DNA from: Pontibacter virosus
GTDB lineage: Bacteria; Bacteroidota; Bacteroidia; Cytophagales; Hymenobacteraceae
Assembly: GCF_003096355.1 (NCBI RefSeq)
Contig: NZ_QEKI01000017.1
Location: 46,817-110,816, forward strand
Direction of reading: 5' to 3'
DNA: 64,000 nucleotides
Part shown: positions 31,022-41,084 of the stretch, in pieces
Layout: the number at the start of each line of letters is the position of its first letter
How positions within the stretch are numbered: the first letter of the stretch is position 1
Notes under the pieces: generated by a model
What the model was told of the DNA's origin: nothing
Database searches by the model: none
The model's input: the letters and a program-made list of their open reading frames with translations, nothing else
Position numbers and translations under genes: made by a program

Positions 31022-31992
31022 ACCTGCACCAAAACCCGGAGGTGTTTCGGGACGCTATTACGGCCACAGCAGAGGCCCTGCAGATCAGGGATGTGTATGT
31101 GGAGAAGGATTACTGGGTGACGCTGGTGCTCTATAGGCTGGCCCACTCCCCCTACGTGGAGCAGGCCATCTTCAAGGGCGGTACCTCCCTATCCAAAGCC
31201 TATAACCTGATCGAGCGCTTTTCAGAGGACATCGATCTGGCTATTAACGCGCTCGAAGGCATGACTAACAACCAGGTCATGCAGCTGATCCGCAAAATCT
31301 CAAAAGAGATCACAAAGGACATGGTTGAGGTAAATGATCCGCACCGAGCCAGCAAAGGCTCCCGCTTCCGCAAAACGCTGCATGAATACGGAGCCACTGT
31401 GCAGGGAGACTACGGTCAGGCAACCGACAAGATTCTGGTGGAAATCAATTCCTTTGCCAGCCCTAATCCACACCAGCTGATGCCAATCAAGACCTACATC
31501 AGCCAGTTTATGGCTCAGCGCGGCTTGCTGGACCTAATCAGGCAGTACGGCCTGGCTCCTTTCGAGGTGAACGTGGTCAGCCTGGAGCGCACCTTCACAG
31601 AGAAAGTACTCGCCTTGGTGCGGGCCTCTTATGCTGAGAACCCCATAGATGAGCTGGGTAGTAAAATCCGCCATGTCTACGACCTGCACGCCATGCTGAA
31701 AGCACCTGCAGTAGTCTCCTTTCTGCACAGCGAGGACTTCTTCCAAATGATCAAGGCCGTGCAGGCCGATGATGCCCGCAACAGCGAGTTCCAGGGGGAC
31801 TGGGCTCTGCATCCGCTGGATGCCTGCCTGCTGTTTGCCGATGTGGGCAGAGCCTGGAAAACATTAAACTCTGCTTACCAGCAGGAATTCCGTTCCCTCG
31901 TGTATGGCACGCTGCCTGACCCAGAGGAGATAATTGCCGTCTTGGGAACGGTCGCTGCACGCCTCCAGGTATTTGGAGGCAGGAAGAGTTAA
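31018..31992 (+). CDS. abiEii: AbiEii nucleotidyltransferase toxin
   Basis: 324 residues of the DUF1814 family. The nucleotidyltransferase signature is visible: FKGGTSLSKAYNLIERFSED (GGTSL-SK then FSEDIDLAIN, about residues 46-75), and the later ERTFTEKVLAL block. AbiEii-type toxins transfer nucleotides to tRNA or other targets and arrest growth. Encoded directly after its antitoxin with an ATGA overlap. Full length, apparently intact. Confidence 0.9.
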   Translation: MNLHQNPEVFRDAITATAEALQIRDVYVEKDYWVTLVLYRLAHSPYVEQAIFKGGTSLSKAYNLIERFSEDIDLAINALEGMTNNQVMQLIRKISKEITKDMVEVNDPHRASKGSRFRKTLHEYGATVQGDYGQATDKILVEINSFASPNPHQLMPIKTYISQFMAQRGLLDLIRQYGLAPFEVNVVSLERTFTEKVLALVRASYAENPIDELGSKIRHVYDLHAMLKAPAVVSFLHSEDFFQMIKAVQADDARNSEFQGDWALHPLDACLLFADVGRAWKTLNSAYQQEFRSLVYGTLPDPEEIIAVLGTVAARLQVFGGRKS

Positions 31993-32554
31993 GTCAGATA
32001 GGTAGCATTGACTTAGTGTAATTAGTCCCACAAGCTGTGGGATTAACTGCTCCTCAAACTATAGAACTAAATAATAAGAAATCGCACAGGCCGTGCACAG
32101 CCACTTTTCCTGGTAATACTCCGCTATATCTCACCGGCTATTGGCTGGCTTCGAAGGTAAGGAAGTGGTTTCCCACCTGTATAAGCGTAGGTTTTCTTAT
32201 CAGTCTGCTTCCCTTCTTTGTATCCTGAGATTTCCAATTCCATGGCGGCCGGCAGAGTCTTCACCGTCGAGAAACCATAGGTCTGGGTATGAAACTCCGT
32301 GACGCCCTCGCCTCATAGGAATAGTTCTCCTCTGTCAGGTGTTCCTGCTCCTACTCCTACTCTCTTGCCCTCCGCCCTGTTATAAATGCTTGTGATACGC
32401 TTTGGAAGTAAAGCTGCTCGACTGTATCACCAACTCATCTCATTAATCAAAATACCAGTTTGATTTGTGAGACGGCAATTCGGGACCCACTATACACAGA
32501 TCTTGCATATTGCTTACAAGCATCGCTAAAACGGTCGTTTTACGGGACAACTGC
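31993..32554. other. Intergenic stretch with IS-end-like debris
   Basis: A hairpin TCCCACA / TGTGGGA near 32025-32041 could terminate the AbiE operon. No gene is recognisable. GTCGTTTTACGGGACAA at 32534-32550 recurs at 41010 and, diverged, at 44525. Confidence 0.45.
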
Positions 32555-32620
32555 TGTCAACTTATTTCTGTACAACTTAAAGCTTAATTGGTCTTCTCCT
32601 GAAATAGGTTGACAAAAGTT
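32555..32620. repeat. Orphan IS3-type terminal sequences
   Basis: TGTCAACTTATTTCTGTACA at 32555-32574 closely matches the right end of the IS3-family element at 38038-38059, and GGTTGACAAAAG at 32607-32618 resembles its left end at 36591. No transposase lies between them, so these are probably scars or solo ends. Confidence 0.45.
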
Positions 32621-32931
32621 ATTCCGCCAAACGGCAGCTTTCTGGGACGGATAATTGAGGTTTTACCGGCGGATAATTAGATAGCTTCTCCAGGGTAAAT
32701 AGCACCTGACCCTCTCCGGAGCGGACCATAGACTACGTATATTGATATCTTTACTTTCAGTATTAAAATGGGGCTCTGAATAGCTGCAGGACTGATGCTG
32801 CAAGGAGCAGAGAGTACCTGAAAATATCTTCCAGTAGGTCATTGTAATTCCAATGCTCTGATGGTATATTTCACAAAAACACATCGGACCTATAGCAACA
32901 GTGCCTTAGTCGGCAACAACAAAAAAGCAAG

Positions 32932-35610
32932 ATGAAAGATTGGTATAAAAAGTCTAAAGAGGAAGTTTTAGCAGAACTCGGAACCTCTCCTAAGGGTATT
33001 TCAGATACTGAGGCAGATGTGCGCCTGCAAGAGCACGGCCCAAACAAACTGGCTGAAAAGAGGCAGAAAAGTCCTTTTAAACTGCTGTTACAGCAATTTA
33101 CCGAAACGATGGTGCTGATTCTGATAGCAGCAGCATTGCTCTCCCTGTTTCTTGGAAAGACTACAGAAGCGGTGGCCATTATGGCGATTGTGCTTCTTTT
33201 CGGTTTTCTCGGGTTTTTCCAGGAATATCGTGCAGAGCGCGCCATGGCCGCACTGAACCGGATGGTAGTTCCCAAAGTGAGGGTGAGGCGAAACGGGGCA
33301 GCCAAAGAAATATCGGCCAAGGAGCTTGTGCCAGGTGATATAGTAGAGCTGGAAGCGGGTAATGTCGTGCCTGCAGATCTTCGGGTGTTAAGTGCTTTCA
33401 ATCTCAAAATTCAGGAGTCAGCCTTAACAGGAGAGTCCGAGCCAGTAGAAAAGGATGTTGATCCTATAAACCGGGAGGATGTGCCGATAGGTGACCGCAG
33501 GTGCATGGCTTTCAAGGGAACAGTGGTAACTTACGGAAGAGGGGTGGGCATTACTGTTTCAACCGGCATGGGAACTGAGCTGGGGAAAATTGCAAACTTA
33601 ATTGATACCGTTGAAACAGGTAAGACACCGCTGCAGGAAAGGCTAGACAAGCTGGGTAAATTGCTGGCGCTGTTCGGTATTGTGGCCGCCGCCGCCATTT
33701 TTGGCATCGGCCTGTTACTGGGGGAATCCGCTGCGGACATGTTCCTGACAGCCGTAAGCGTGGCAGTGGCAGTGGTGCCCGAAGGGTTGCCTGCGGTGGT
33801 CACCATTACGCTGGCGCTGGGGGGGCAAAGAATGTTAAAACGGAATGCCCTGATCAGGAAGCTGCCTGCCGTAGAGACACTGGGTTCTGTTACCGTGATC
33901 TGCTCAGACAAGACAGGGACACTCACCCAAAATAAAATGACTGTAACGGCAGTAGACCTTCCTGGGCAGACAGTGGCGTTTCAGCCTGGAGCCACGGTAG
34001 AAGCAGAGGGGCCGTCAGCGGAAGCCCTTGACTTTGCGCTTGCCGTGTCGGTGCTGTGCAATGATGCTACCTTCAAAAAGGGTGCTGGCCCTGACTCGGA
34101 ACAAATGGTAGGGGATCCGACAGAGACGGCTTTGCTTATTGCCGGGGGGAAGAGAGGCATTTACCAGGAAGACCTCCTGGAGAAGCTTCCAAGGGTGAAC
34201 GAGCTTCCCTTTGACAGTGACAGGAAAAGGATGTCCACCGTTCATAAAGTGGATGCGGCTTCACCTGGCTATTTACAACCACTACAGAACACGTCTTTTG
34301 TGCTTTGCGCTAAAGGTGCCCCTGACATGCTTTTAACTGTTTCTGACTCTGTGTGGGTGGAGGGGAAGGAAGTGCCGCTTGATGCTGAATGGGAGGAGAA
34401 AATTTTAAAGGCAAACACCAGGATGGCCCAAAATGGGATCAGGGTGCTGGGGCTTGCCTTTAGAAGAGTGGATTCGGCAGAAGGTAAAGCGGATATGGAG
34501 AAAGGGCTTACCTTCATTGGTCTTGTGGGAATAATCGACCCGCCTCGGGAGGAAGTAAAGGCTGCGGTCGAAAAGTGCAGGCTGGCTGGCATAAGGCCTG
34601 TGATGATCACCGGAGACCATCCGCTAACAGCCGCAGCAATCGGCCGGGAGCTTCATTTCGGAGAAGGGTCAGAGGTCATAACAGGAGATCGGCTACAGAG
34701 AGCCGACGAAGATGAGCTCTTGGTATTAGCAGAAAACACCTCAGTGTATGCAAGGGTGTCTCCGGAAGATAAACTCAGGATAGTCAGCGCACTTCAGAGG
34801 CGGGGGGAAGTTGTGGCAATGACCGGTGACGGGGTGAATGACTCTCCTGCGCTGCGCAAGGCTGATATCGGCGTAGCGATGGGGATAACAGGGACAGATG
34901 TGGCCAAGGAAGCTGCAGACATGGTGCTGCTGGACGACAACTTCACGACCATCGTGGCTGCCGTGGAGGAGGGAAGGGTGATATTTGACAACCTGCTCCG
35001 GTTTATCAGGTTCTCCCTTGCCGGAAACATCGGTAAGGTGCTGATCATGTTGGTGGCTCCTTTCTTCGGCATGACAATAGCTCTGCAGCCGCTGCAATTA
35101 CTGTGGCTGAATCTGCTGACTGACGGTTTGCTGGGGCTTGGCCTTGGGACAGAGCCGGCAGAGGAAGATATCATGAGAAGGCCTCCCAGAGATCCGGAGA
35201 AGGGTGCACTGGAAAAGAAAGACGCTTTTCAGTTAGTTTTAGTAGGGGCAACCATTGCCGCTACTTCGCTGGGCCTGGCCTTATACTACTATAACCCCGC
35301 TGATCCAGAAGACCACACCTGGCAGACAATGATTTTTGCCACTATCGGATTTGCACAGGTTTTCCAGGCGCTTGCCCTGCGCTCTTCAGCCCACTCAGCC
35401 TTTGCCGTAACTACCAATCCATTGATGATGGTGGTAGTTGTTGCCTCTGTATTACTGCAACTCGCTGTTATCTACCTGCCCTTTTTAGAAAGCTTTTTCA
35501 GACTTGTGCCTTTACCGTTAGAGGACCTGCTTATTTCAGTTGCGGCAGGCAGCGTAGTTTTTATTGTTATAAAGATTGAAAAGATGGTGTTAAGAGATAA
35601 GAAGCCTTGA
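32932..35610 (+). CDS. P-type cation-transporting ATPase (type II, Ca2+-like)
   Basis: 892 residues, intact. N-terminal cation ATPase domain, actuator [11 protein letters not shown], ion-site [16 protein letters not shown], phosphorylation site [14 protein letters not shown] (Asp326), nucleotide-domain KGAPD and hinge [20 protein letters not shown]. The PEGLP motif and full set of ten membrane segments place it with type IIA/IIB calcium-type pumps (PMR1/SERCA-like); Mn2+ or other divalent ions are possible. It stands alone, preceded by a long noncoding stretch. Confidence 0.92.
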   Translation: MKDWYKKSKEEVLAELGTSPKGISDTEADVRLQEHGPNKLAEKRQKSPFKLLLQQFTETMVLILIAAALLSLFLGKTTEAVAIMAIVLLFGFLGFFQEYRAERAMAALNRMVVPKVRVRRNGAAKEISAKELVPGDIVELEAGNVVPADLRVLSAFNLKIQESALTGESEPVEKDVDPINREDVPIGDRRCMAFKGTVVTYGRGVGITVSTGMGTELGKIANLIDTVETGKTPLQERLDKLGKLLALFGIVAAAAIFGIGLLLGESAADMFLTAVSVAVAVVPEGLPAVVTITLALGGQRMLKRNALIRKLPAVETLGSVTVICSDKTGTLTQNKMTVTAVDLPGQTVAFQPGATVEAEGPSAEALDFALAVSVLCNDATFKKGAGPDSEQMVGDPTETALLIAGGKRGIYQEDLLEKLPRVNELPFDSDRKRMSTVHKVDAASPGYLQPLQNTSFVLCAKGAPDMLLTVSDSVWVEGKEVPLDAEWEEKILKANTRMAQNGIRVLGLAFRRVDSAEGKADMEKGLTFIGLVGIIDPPREEVKAAVEKCRLAGIRPVMITGDHPLTAAAIGRELHFGEGSEVITGDRLQRADEDELLVLAENTSVYARVSPEDKLRIVSALQRRGEVVAMTGDGVNDSPALRKADIGVAMGITGTDVAKEAADMVLLDDNFTTIVAAVEEGRVIFDNLLRFIRFSLAGNIGKVLIMLVAPFFGMTIALQPLQLLWLNLLTDGLLGLGLGTEPAEEDIMRRPPRDPEKGALEKKDAFQLVLVGATIAATSLGLALYYYNPADPEDHTWQTMIFATIGFAQVFQALALRSSAHSAFAVTTNPLMMVVVVASVLLQLAVIYLPFLESFFRLVPLPLEDLLISVAAGSVVFIVIKIEKMVLRDKKP

Positions 35611-35900
35611 GGCTACCGCTCTTCTACTTTGATGGTATAATCGCACTGATCAGAAATGAAGAGGCTTAATACTCGGCTTGCTCGTACCTAATGCATAAAG
35701 GAGAAGTATACTAAGATTCTTTTGAAGGGGTTATAGACTGCGACAGAACTTGCTGAAATTTGACATAGAAAAATCTGCTGCTGCAGCCACCACACCTGCT
35801 CCTGTTTTCCGATAAGTTGTGACGTAGTCTATATCTAAAAAACAATAAACACGTTAAACAGTATATCAAACTAAGAAGAGTCTCCGTCGAAACCCGATTG
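35611..35900. other. Intergenic, nothing recognised
   Basis: About 290 bases between the ATPase and a degraded zinc-ribbon gene; no feature seen. Confidence 0.35.
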
Positions 35901-36040
35901 ATGAGTGATAAGAAGGGAATAGAGATAGACTATTGCCCAAACTACCGTGGTGTATGCTTGACCGAGGAGAACTGGAGAAGAACACTGAGCGCTCGGCAGA
36001 CCATTACTCCAAAAAGAGAAGTACGATTCTGACTATATAA
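35901..36040 (+). pseudogene. Zinc-ribbon (zf-TFIIB) protein remnant, frameshifted
   Basis: The frame from ATG 35901 reads SDKKGIEIDYCPNYRGVCL and then, one frame over, GELEKNTERSADHYSKKRST ending at TAA 36040. The two halves together match the intact protein at 43111 (TDRSGIEIDYCPDCRGVWLD then GELDKIIERS). The first CxxC pair and one later cysteine are lost. A dead relative of the intact gene 7 kb away. Confidence 0.8.
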
Positions 36041-36137
36041 GAATCTCTCACCAGCTGAAGGAACGTGTGTAGCCCCCGTGCATGAACTAAGGGATATTGC
36101 CTGTACTGATGCAGGCCTTCCCCGTACAATATTTTTA

Positions 36138-36380
36138 ATGTATCTGCCAGAGTTTATCCCACTATCATTAGAAGGCAAGCTCGCCGCTATCCTGGAGCAG
36201 GGCATCTTCCTTATAATCCGCACCCAAGGAGAGCATTATGTGGCGCTCTACGACATGAGCAGTTTTTTCTGTGAGGTGTGGCACGACACTGCCACCGATA
36301 AGGTCCTGTTGGCAGTGGGCTTTGAAGGCACCAGGCGGCTGGAGCCGTACCTGCAGCTGATCGAGCTGCAGGAGCTCTAA
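36138..36380 (+). CDS. Small protein of unknown function, family A
   Basis: 80 residues from ATG 36138 (an in-frame ATG at 36078 is less likely). Pattern: ILEQGIFLIIR, then VALYDMSSFFCEVWHD and a C-terminal RRLEPYLQLIEL. The same pattern occurs in the protein at 62747 (VCLYYMGDFFAEVW...RRLLEPYLSPIDL), so this is a real small-protein family with at least two members here. Function unknown. It lies immediately upstream of an IS3-family element. Confidence 0.65.
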   Translation: MYLPEFIPLSLEGKLAAILEQGIFLIIRTQGEHYVALYDMSSFFCEVWHDTATDKVLLAVGFEGTRRLEPYLQLIELQEL

Positions 36381-36612
36381 CTCTCCGGCTTTCTCCCTTT
36401 TTTCGGAGCTCCGCCTTGGTAATTAGATGCTGTCTACCTGTCTGATGTAGCGGTAGCAGGTGCCTGGGTCGAAAGAGGTGCAGCCTATTACTCACCAGAA
36501 CTTCTGTGTTCAACGCTTTTTAAGACGGGCAATGTCTCTGCTTGTTCCAAAATACCCGGTATTCGATACAGCATGTCTCGTCCTGCTATAGGTTGACACA
36601 AAGTCGACAAAA

Positions 36613-36951
36613 ATGAAGGAAAGAAAACTAAGAGAACGGATAGTAGCCGAGTACCTCCTGGGCGGGTTGAGTTATCGTACACTGGGAGAGAAACACGGCA
36701 TAAATTTTTACCAGATCCGCCGTTGGGTTCTCAAACACGAAGGGCAGATGAAGAATCCACCAAAAGTTAAAAGTGTCAAGCCTTCTCCGGATTTGCAAAG
36801 AGATATCCCTCTTTCCAATGACGTGAAGGAACTCCAGGCCGAGCTTCGTAAGGCAAGGCTTCAGAATGAGGTGCTTTTAGAAGTGATCAAAATAGCCGAG
36901 GAGGAGCTCGGTATCCCAATTCGAAAAAAGGCTGGCACCAAGCAATCATGA
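36613..36951 (+). CDS. IS3-family transposase OrfA
   Basis: 112 residues: N-terminal helix-turn-helix (ERIVAEYLLGGLSYRTLGEK...FYQIRRWV) and a C-terminal leucine-zipper-like coiled coil (ELQAELRKARLQNEVLLEVI). It binds the IS ends. Its stop TGA overlaps the OrfB start as ATGA, and A6G at 36924-36929+30 allows frameshifting into OrfB. Confidence 0.9.
   Translation: MKERKLRERIVAEYLLGGLSYRTLGEKHGINFYQIRRWVLKHEGQMKNPPKVKSVKPSPDLQRDIPLSNDVKELQAELRKARLQNEVLLEVIKIAEEELGIPIRKKAGTKQS
36924..36930 (+). promoter_or_regulatory. Programmed -1 frameshift slippery site
   Basis: AAAAAAG in OrfA phase A_AAA_AAG, the canonical IS3 slippery heptamer. The -1 frame downstream is open (GWHQAIMRVEQ) straight into OrfB, so an OrfAB fusion transposase can be made. 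Confidence 0.75.
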
Positions 36952-37910
36952 GAGTAGAGCAAAGGAGGCCTTCCTACGCTGTGGGGATGCTTTGCTCATT
37001 GTTTGGTTACAGTAGACAGGCCTATTACCAGCAGATAAAAGCCCAGGAGCAGCAGGCCCTGCAAGAGGACCTGCTCTTGCAGGAAGTGTTGCGCATCCGT
37101 CAAACCCAAAAGCGGCTGGGCGCTCGCAAGCTGCTGGTGATGATGACCTACTTTATGAGCGAACACCGGATAGAAATGGGCCGGGACGCCTTTTTCGAAC
37201 TGTTGCGTGAGCAGGGCCTGCTCATCAGGAAACGAAGGCGCTCCAGGCCCCAGACCACCTTCTCCAGTCATTGGCTCCGAAAGTACAGCAACCTGATTAT
37301 AGGTTTTGTTCCAGTAGCACCTAATCAGCTGTGGGTGAGCGATATCACCTACATTCATTTGCAAAGCGGGTTTGCCTACCTGAGCTTGATTACCGATGCC
37401 TACAGCCATAAGATTGTGGGTTTTTACCTCTGTGAGGACCTCTCTGCCTATGGATGTAACTGTGCCCTGGAGATGGCTCTGAGGGGAAATCCTATCCATC
37501 AGGGGCTTTTCCATCATTCCGATCGGGGGCTGCAGTACTGCAGTTCCGGCTATGTAAAGCTCTTACAGGATCATGCTGTTGCTATCTCCATGACACAGAA
37601 AGGGGACCCGCTGGAGAACGCACTTGCTGAGCGAGTGAATGGCATCCTTAAAGAGGAACTGCTGGAGGTGGTTTACCCTACCTTCGCTGCCGCACAGCTA
37701 GCCATAGCTGAGGCCATCAGTATCTATAACTTTCAGCGGCCGCATTCAAGCGTAGACATGCTTACTCCTGTAGAGGCACACGCCAGAACCGGAGCATTGA
37801 AAAAACACTGGAAGAATTATTATGCTATCAAAAAAAGTAAAACAGGTGTTGATGGAACATCTCATGCAGGACAAACCGTGGGCGAAAAGACTATAAGTGT
37901 AAAGCTATAG
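36948..37910 (+). CDS. IS3-family transposase OrfB (DDE integrase core)
   Basis: 320 residues with HTH_21 N-terminus (RRPSYAVGMLCSLFGYSRQA) and rve integrase domain. DDE residues: Asp in WVSDITYIHLQ, Asp in FHHSDRGLQYCS, Glu in NALAERVNGILKEELLE. Intact and in -1 frame relative to OrfA. Confidence 0.93.
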   Translation: MRVEQRRPSYAVGMLCSLFGYSRQAYYQQIKAQEQQALQEDLLLQEVLRIRQTQKRLGARKLLVMMTYFMSEHRIEMGRDAFFELLREQGLLIRKRRRSRPQTTFSSHWLRKYSNLIIGFVPVAPNQLWVSDITYIHLQSGFAYLSLITDAYSHKIVGFYLCEDLSAYGCNCALEMALRGNPIHQGLFHHSDRGLQYCSSGYVKLLQDHAVAISMTQKGDPLENALAERVNGILKEELLEVVYPTFAAAQLAIAEAISIYNFQRPHSSVDMLTPVEAHARTGALKKHWKNYYAIKKSKTGVDGTSHAGQTVGEKTISVKL

Positions 37911-38072
37911 CCGGACATGGAAGCAGAATCCGGATGAATAACTTTTTAGGCATCATTGCTCAAATAATATCCAGTGTAAAGGGCTTGCAGGACTAAGTAT
38001 TATGTGTAAACTTGATGAAGTATTAATCTAAACAACCTGTCAACTTTTCTGTACAACTCTATTTTAAGTGGC

Positions 38073-38120
38073 TAAATCAGAGCGAACTTGAAAAAAGCTT
38101 TTCAAGTTCGCTCTGATTTA
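38073..38120 (-). repeat. Perfect hairpin over the IS110 transposase stop codon
   Basis: 22-bp perfect arms (38073-38094 and 38099-38120, beginning TAAATCAGAGCGAACTTG) with a 4-nt loop. The stem encodes the last dozen codons of the transposase and includes its stop. It may be a terminator, an attenuating fold or a recombination site of the element. Confidence 0.75.
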
Positions 38121-39429
38121 GTTGAAGTGCCTGGATGCGTTTTTCCACCTGCCTTAACCCATTCCGTCTGCTTTTCTCGTTACTTTCTCCTATCTCTTTT
38201 TTCTTATACGGCTCTGCCTTTGTTACCATATTCCAGATAATGACGGCTAGCTTCCTTGCTGTTGCCGTAATTGCAGCTATTCTCCCTTTCTTGAAGGCTA
38301 TCCTTTTGAAAAACGGGGTGAGTTCATGGTCCTTTTGGTTGCCAATGGAATTGGCCGCCTGGCGAAGCGCTATTGCCAAACAGGACTTACCCGATGGTGT
38401 GTGACTGCTGATAATACGGCCGCCGCTTACCTTGTTATTTGGGACCAGACGCAGCCAACTGGCGAAGCTCTTGGCTGTTGGGAACCTGTGCAGATCTTTT
38501 CCCATCGTCGTCAGCAGGCAAAGAACAGTACCGTAGCTGATCCCGGAAATAGCAAGAAGGTCAGTTTTAAAGTATTGGTAGGCTATCTTGGGAACATTGA
38601 ACTCAGGTGAATTCTTACTGCTCTTCTTTTTGCTTTGCTTCAAGGCTTTCTCTTCGAGTTCAGATATTATGGTCTGCGGCGCATGCTTCATCAGAGAACT
38701 CTCAATCATCTGGTCACACTCCCTGAGGGCTTCCTCGTAGAGCCTGTAGAAGTTCAGGCAAGACTTCAGCTCAAACAGCAGCTCTTCCCGCCAGGAGCCA
38801 TGGAGCGCCTCGGCGATCTGCTGTTGGGTCTTTTTCATCCTCACATCCACCAGCGAGGCAAGGTGCTGCGGATCCCGGCTCCCCGCCAGGATCGCCTCTA
38901 TTATCGCAAGTCCTGACTTGCCGGTAATGTCACGGATGGCCACGTCAAGCCTGATGTTCATCAGCCGGAGCGCCTTCTGCATTTTGTGCGTGTACCTGGA
39001 GATTTGCTCAACCAGGTGCTGCCTGTGGTAATAGTAGGTGCGCATCTCCTGGAGCGTGTCGCTCAGCAGAAAGCTACCCGACAATAGTCCCAGGGAATGC
39101 AGCTTCTGGATCCACATGCAGTCAAGCACGTCCGTTTTGCGCCCCTGCACATTCTTTGTCTGGCTTCCCCCGACAAGCAGCACTTCAAACCCGGCTTTCT
39201 GGAGTGCGTTGAAAAGGGTCTGCCAGTAGGTCCCGGTGCTTTCCATGGCTACTGATGTGACTCCTGAGTCACGCAAGTGCTCAATCAGCTCCTCATGGTC
39301 TTTGGTGCAAATCCCAAAGGAGCGGACATTCCCCCTGACTTGGTCTGTGGCAACGAAATGGCTGCGGGATCCCACGTCTATGCCAGCAGCGTGTGGGTTA
39401 ACGATTTGAAGTGGTAGTGCTTTTCCCAT
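38077..39429 (-). CDS. IS110-family transposase (DEDD, Tnp_20)
   Basis: 450 residues. N-terminal RuvC-like DEDD domain (NPHAAGIDVGSRSHFVA; VAMESTGTYWQTLF; RKTDVLDCMWIQKL) and C-terminal transposase_20 domain with the catalytic serine region (AISGISYGTVLCLLTTMGKD...SFASWLRLVPNNKVSGG). IS110 recombinases use a bridge RNA made from noncoding ends of the element. Intact. Its 3' end lies right beside the IS3 right end, so the two elements abut. Confidence 0.93.
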   Translation of the reverse strand: MGKALPLQIVNPHAAGIDVGSRSHFVATDQVRGNVRSFGICTKDHEELIEHLRDSGVTSVAMESTGTYWQTLFNALQKAGFEVLLVGGSQTKNVQGRKTDVLDCMWIQKLHSLGLLSGSFLLSDTLQEMRTYYYHRQHLVEQISRYTHKMQKALRLMNIRLDVAIRDITGKSGLAIIEAILAGSRDPQHLASLVDVRMKKTQQQIAEALHGSWREELLFELKSCLNFYRLYEEALRECDQMIESSLMKHAPQTIISELEEKALKQSKKKSSKNSPEFNVPKIAYQYFKTDLLAISGISYGTVLCLLTTMGKDLHRFPTAKSFASWLRLVPNNKVSGGRIISSHTPSGKSCLAIALRQAANSIGNQKDHELTPFFKRIAFKKGRIAAITATARKLAVIIWNMVTKAEPYKKKEIGESNEKSRRNGLRQVEKRIQALQLNQSELEKLFSSSL

Positions 39430-39743
39430 GGCGTTTCTTTTTCATTTTGAAATAGCTTCAGGGAATGTATTCACTAGTATAAGATTTTTTCTGTACGGGA
39501 TTCTTCGTAGAGATCACCAGTTAATTCACCAAATGCCCATGCATAGCAAAGGCCTATACATTCCAGCCCAGATTTCAGGAAGGACTTTCCAAGTACCATT
39601 AAGGTAAGGAGCTTATTACTGAAGCAAACTCAAGATAAGAAAATTCTATCTGCTGAGGAACTTCAGTTGTCATGCGTATTTAACAGTGCTCGCTCTATCC
39701 TTCGATTTCAGGGCAAGAAAGCCTTAGTTGTTAACTTAATTTG
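39430..39743 (-). other. Probable noncoding left end of the IS110 element
   Basis: About 310 bases upstream of the transposase start with no gene. In the IS621/IS110 group this end encodes the bridge RNA. I could not define the RNA or exact element boundary by eye. Confidence 0.4.
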
Positions 39744-39794
39744 TTAGTTATTCCGTTTATCCTCCCAAACCAGGAGGATAAACGGAATAACTAA
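39744..39794. repeat. 22-bp perfect inverted repeat upstream of lipoprotein gene
   Basis: Arms at 39744-39765 and 39773-39794 (starting TTAGTTATTCCGTTTATC), 7-nt loop. Similar to the hairpin region at 41085-41135. Possibly a cassette boundary or terminator. Confidence 0.65.
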
Positions 39795-39878
39795 TTTATA
39801 TCATAATTAGGCGGTAGTTAAGTAAAAATGCAACCAGTTTATCAATCTCAGGGTCGTTATAATAAAAAGTGTATAACT

Positions 39879-40301
39879 ATGAAAAACCATTTAAAGTTAG
39901 TGTTCCTCTTATCGCTACTGCTTTTAAGCTGTGAGAAAGACAAGTTGAGTGAGACCTTGGACTTTAAGGACTTTACAATCGAAGCACCATCTAACTGGGA
40001 AAGCTTTACAAGTCAAGGTTACGATTCAAAAACTGGAGGCATAACGAATGGAAAGGATGAATTAACTTATGATTACGGTTGGTATGCGTATGACTTTAAG
40101 AATGAAACTACTGCTACTCATACTCGAACTTCAACCACGATTGATGGAAGACCTGCTTTGATAGTGAAGCCTATTGAAAAAGGAAAAGGTGTTATTGGTG
40201 TATTTATTCAAGTTGACAGCCAAAACAAATTCAACCTTTCAGGTCTGGACATCAAAGATGAAGATACTGTTTTAAAAATTTTTGAATCAGTAAAGTTCTA
40301 A
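39879..40301 (+). CDS. Small secreted lipoprotein of unknown function
   Basis: 140 residues from ATG 39879, chosen because it gives a lipoprotein signal (LKLVFLLSLLLLSCEKDK, lipobox LLSC). The mature part is a small beta-rich domain (FTIEAPSNWESFTSQGYDSK; VKPIEKGKGVIGVFIQVDSQ) resembling PsbP/probable stress-type lipoproteins. First gene of a run of small AT-richer genes. No function assigned. Confidence 0.75.
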   Translation: MKNHLKLVFLLSLLLLSCEKDKLSETLDFKDFTIEAPSNWESFTSQGYDSKTGGITNGKDELTYDYGWYAYDFKNETTATHTRTSTTIDGRPALIVKPIEKGKGVIGVFIQVDSQNKFNLSGLDIKDEDTVLKIFESVKF

Positions 40302-40546
40302 AAGAACAACAGAAAACAAGCGCCTAACACTGTACAAACTGTATGTTCGGCTGATGCCTCCACATAGCCTGTACCACCCATTGTATACAATGCCTTCATT
40401 ACCGATCATTTAGTGTAGGTAGAATTATTTATATAAGTTATTTCTTAAACTATTAAAGTGTCAAGAAGTTGTACACCGTTTTAGTGTAATATTTAAAAAA
40501 TTCTTATATTGATATAATAAAATTTAACCTTAAAAAGAAGTATATT

Positions 40547-40678
40547 ATGGGAATCAAACCAGGACCAAAAAGAATTGCTGATTCAACTGGAAAACCAGAC
40601 AGGCGTCAACGAGATAATAGGGAAACGCCCAAAAATACACCATCACTAAAGCCACATAAGCATAAGAAAGGGGATTAA
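40547..40678 (+). CDS. 43-residue basic protein
   Basis: ATG 40547, preceded by an AAGAAG purine stretch, encodes a basic, disordered peptide with GIKPGPKRIADSTGKPDRRQ and NTPSLKPHKHKKGD at the end. I recall similar short proteins in Cytophagales. It ends about 150 bases before a strong terminator, which supports a real transcript. Function unknown; possibly nucleic-acid binding by charge. Confidence 0.55.
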   Translation: MGIKPGPKRIADSTGKPDRRQRDNRETPKNTPSLKPHKHKKGD

Positions 40679-40825
40679 TTAATACACCCTCAAAAGTGAG
40701 AAATTATCCTTACTCCTATCGTTAAAGTCTGATAGAAATAATATGGTAAGATATTTTATCACTTGCAATAGGACATGTCACAATAGAGATTTAGTATAAA
40801 GGGACAGTAGTATCAAATATCGCTT

Positions 40826-40871
40826 TTAAATAAAAAAGGCTGCAGTTTAAACTGCAGCCTTTTTTATTTAA
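40826..40871. terminator. 46-bp perfect palindrome, bidirectional terminator
   Basis: Perfect palindrome centred at 40848/40849 with core GGCTGCAGTTTAAACTGCAG flanked by A6 on the left and T6 on the right. Ideal intrinsic terminator in both directions. Confidence 0.85.
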
Positions 40872-41084
40872 GGTCCTAGGTTTGGGACACGACAGCAACC
40901 TAAAAGCAATCAGCTTTCAACCCTGTAGCAAGCCATTGGCAACCAGGTTAAATCTATCATCTTAATTGATGCTCCTCTCATAGTAGTAGCTGAGATGCCT
41001 CAGCAAACTGTCGTTTTACGGGACAAACAACACAATGAGATTATGTTAATTATTAATTTACTATATGGTATATTCGTTAGCCCA

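Larger units (their letters stand above)
36590..38059 (+). mobile_element. IS3-family insertion sequence
   Basis: About 1.47 kb bounded by imperfect inverted ends: left GGTTGACACAAAGTCGACA (36591-36609) and right TGTCAACTTTTCTGTACAAC (38038-38057). It contains overlapping orfA and orfB with a -1 frameshift signal. Target-site duplication not established by eye. Confidence 0.75.
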
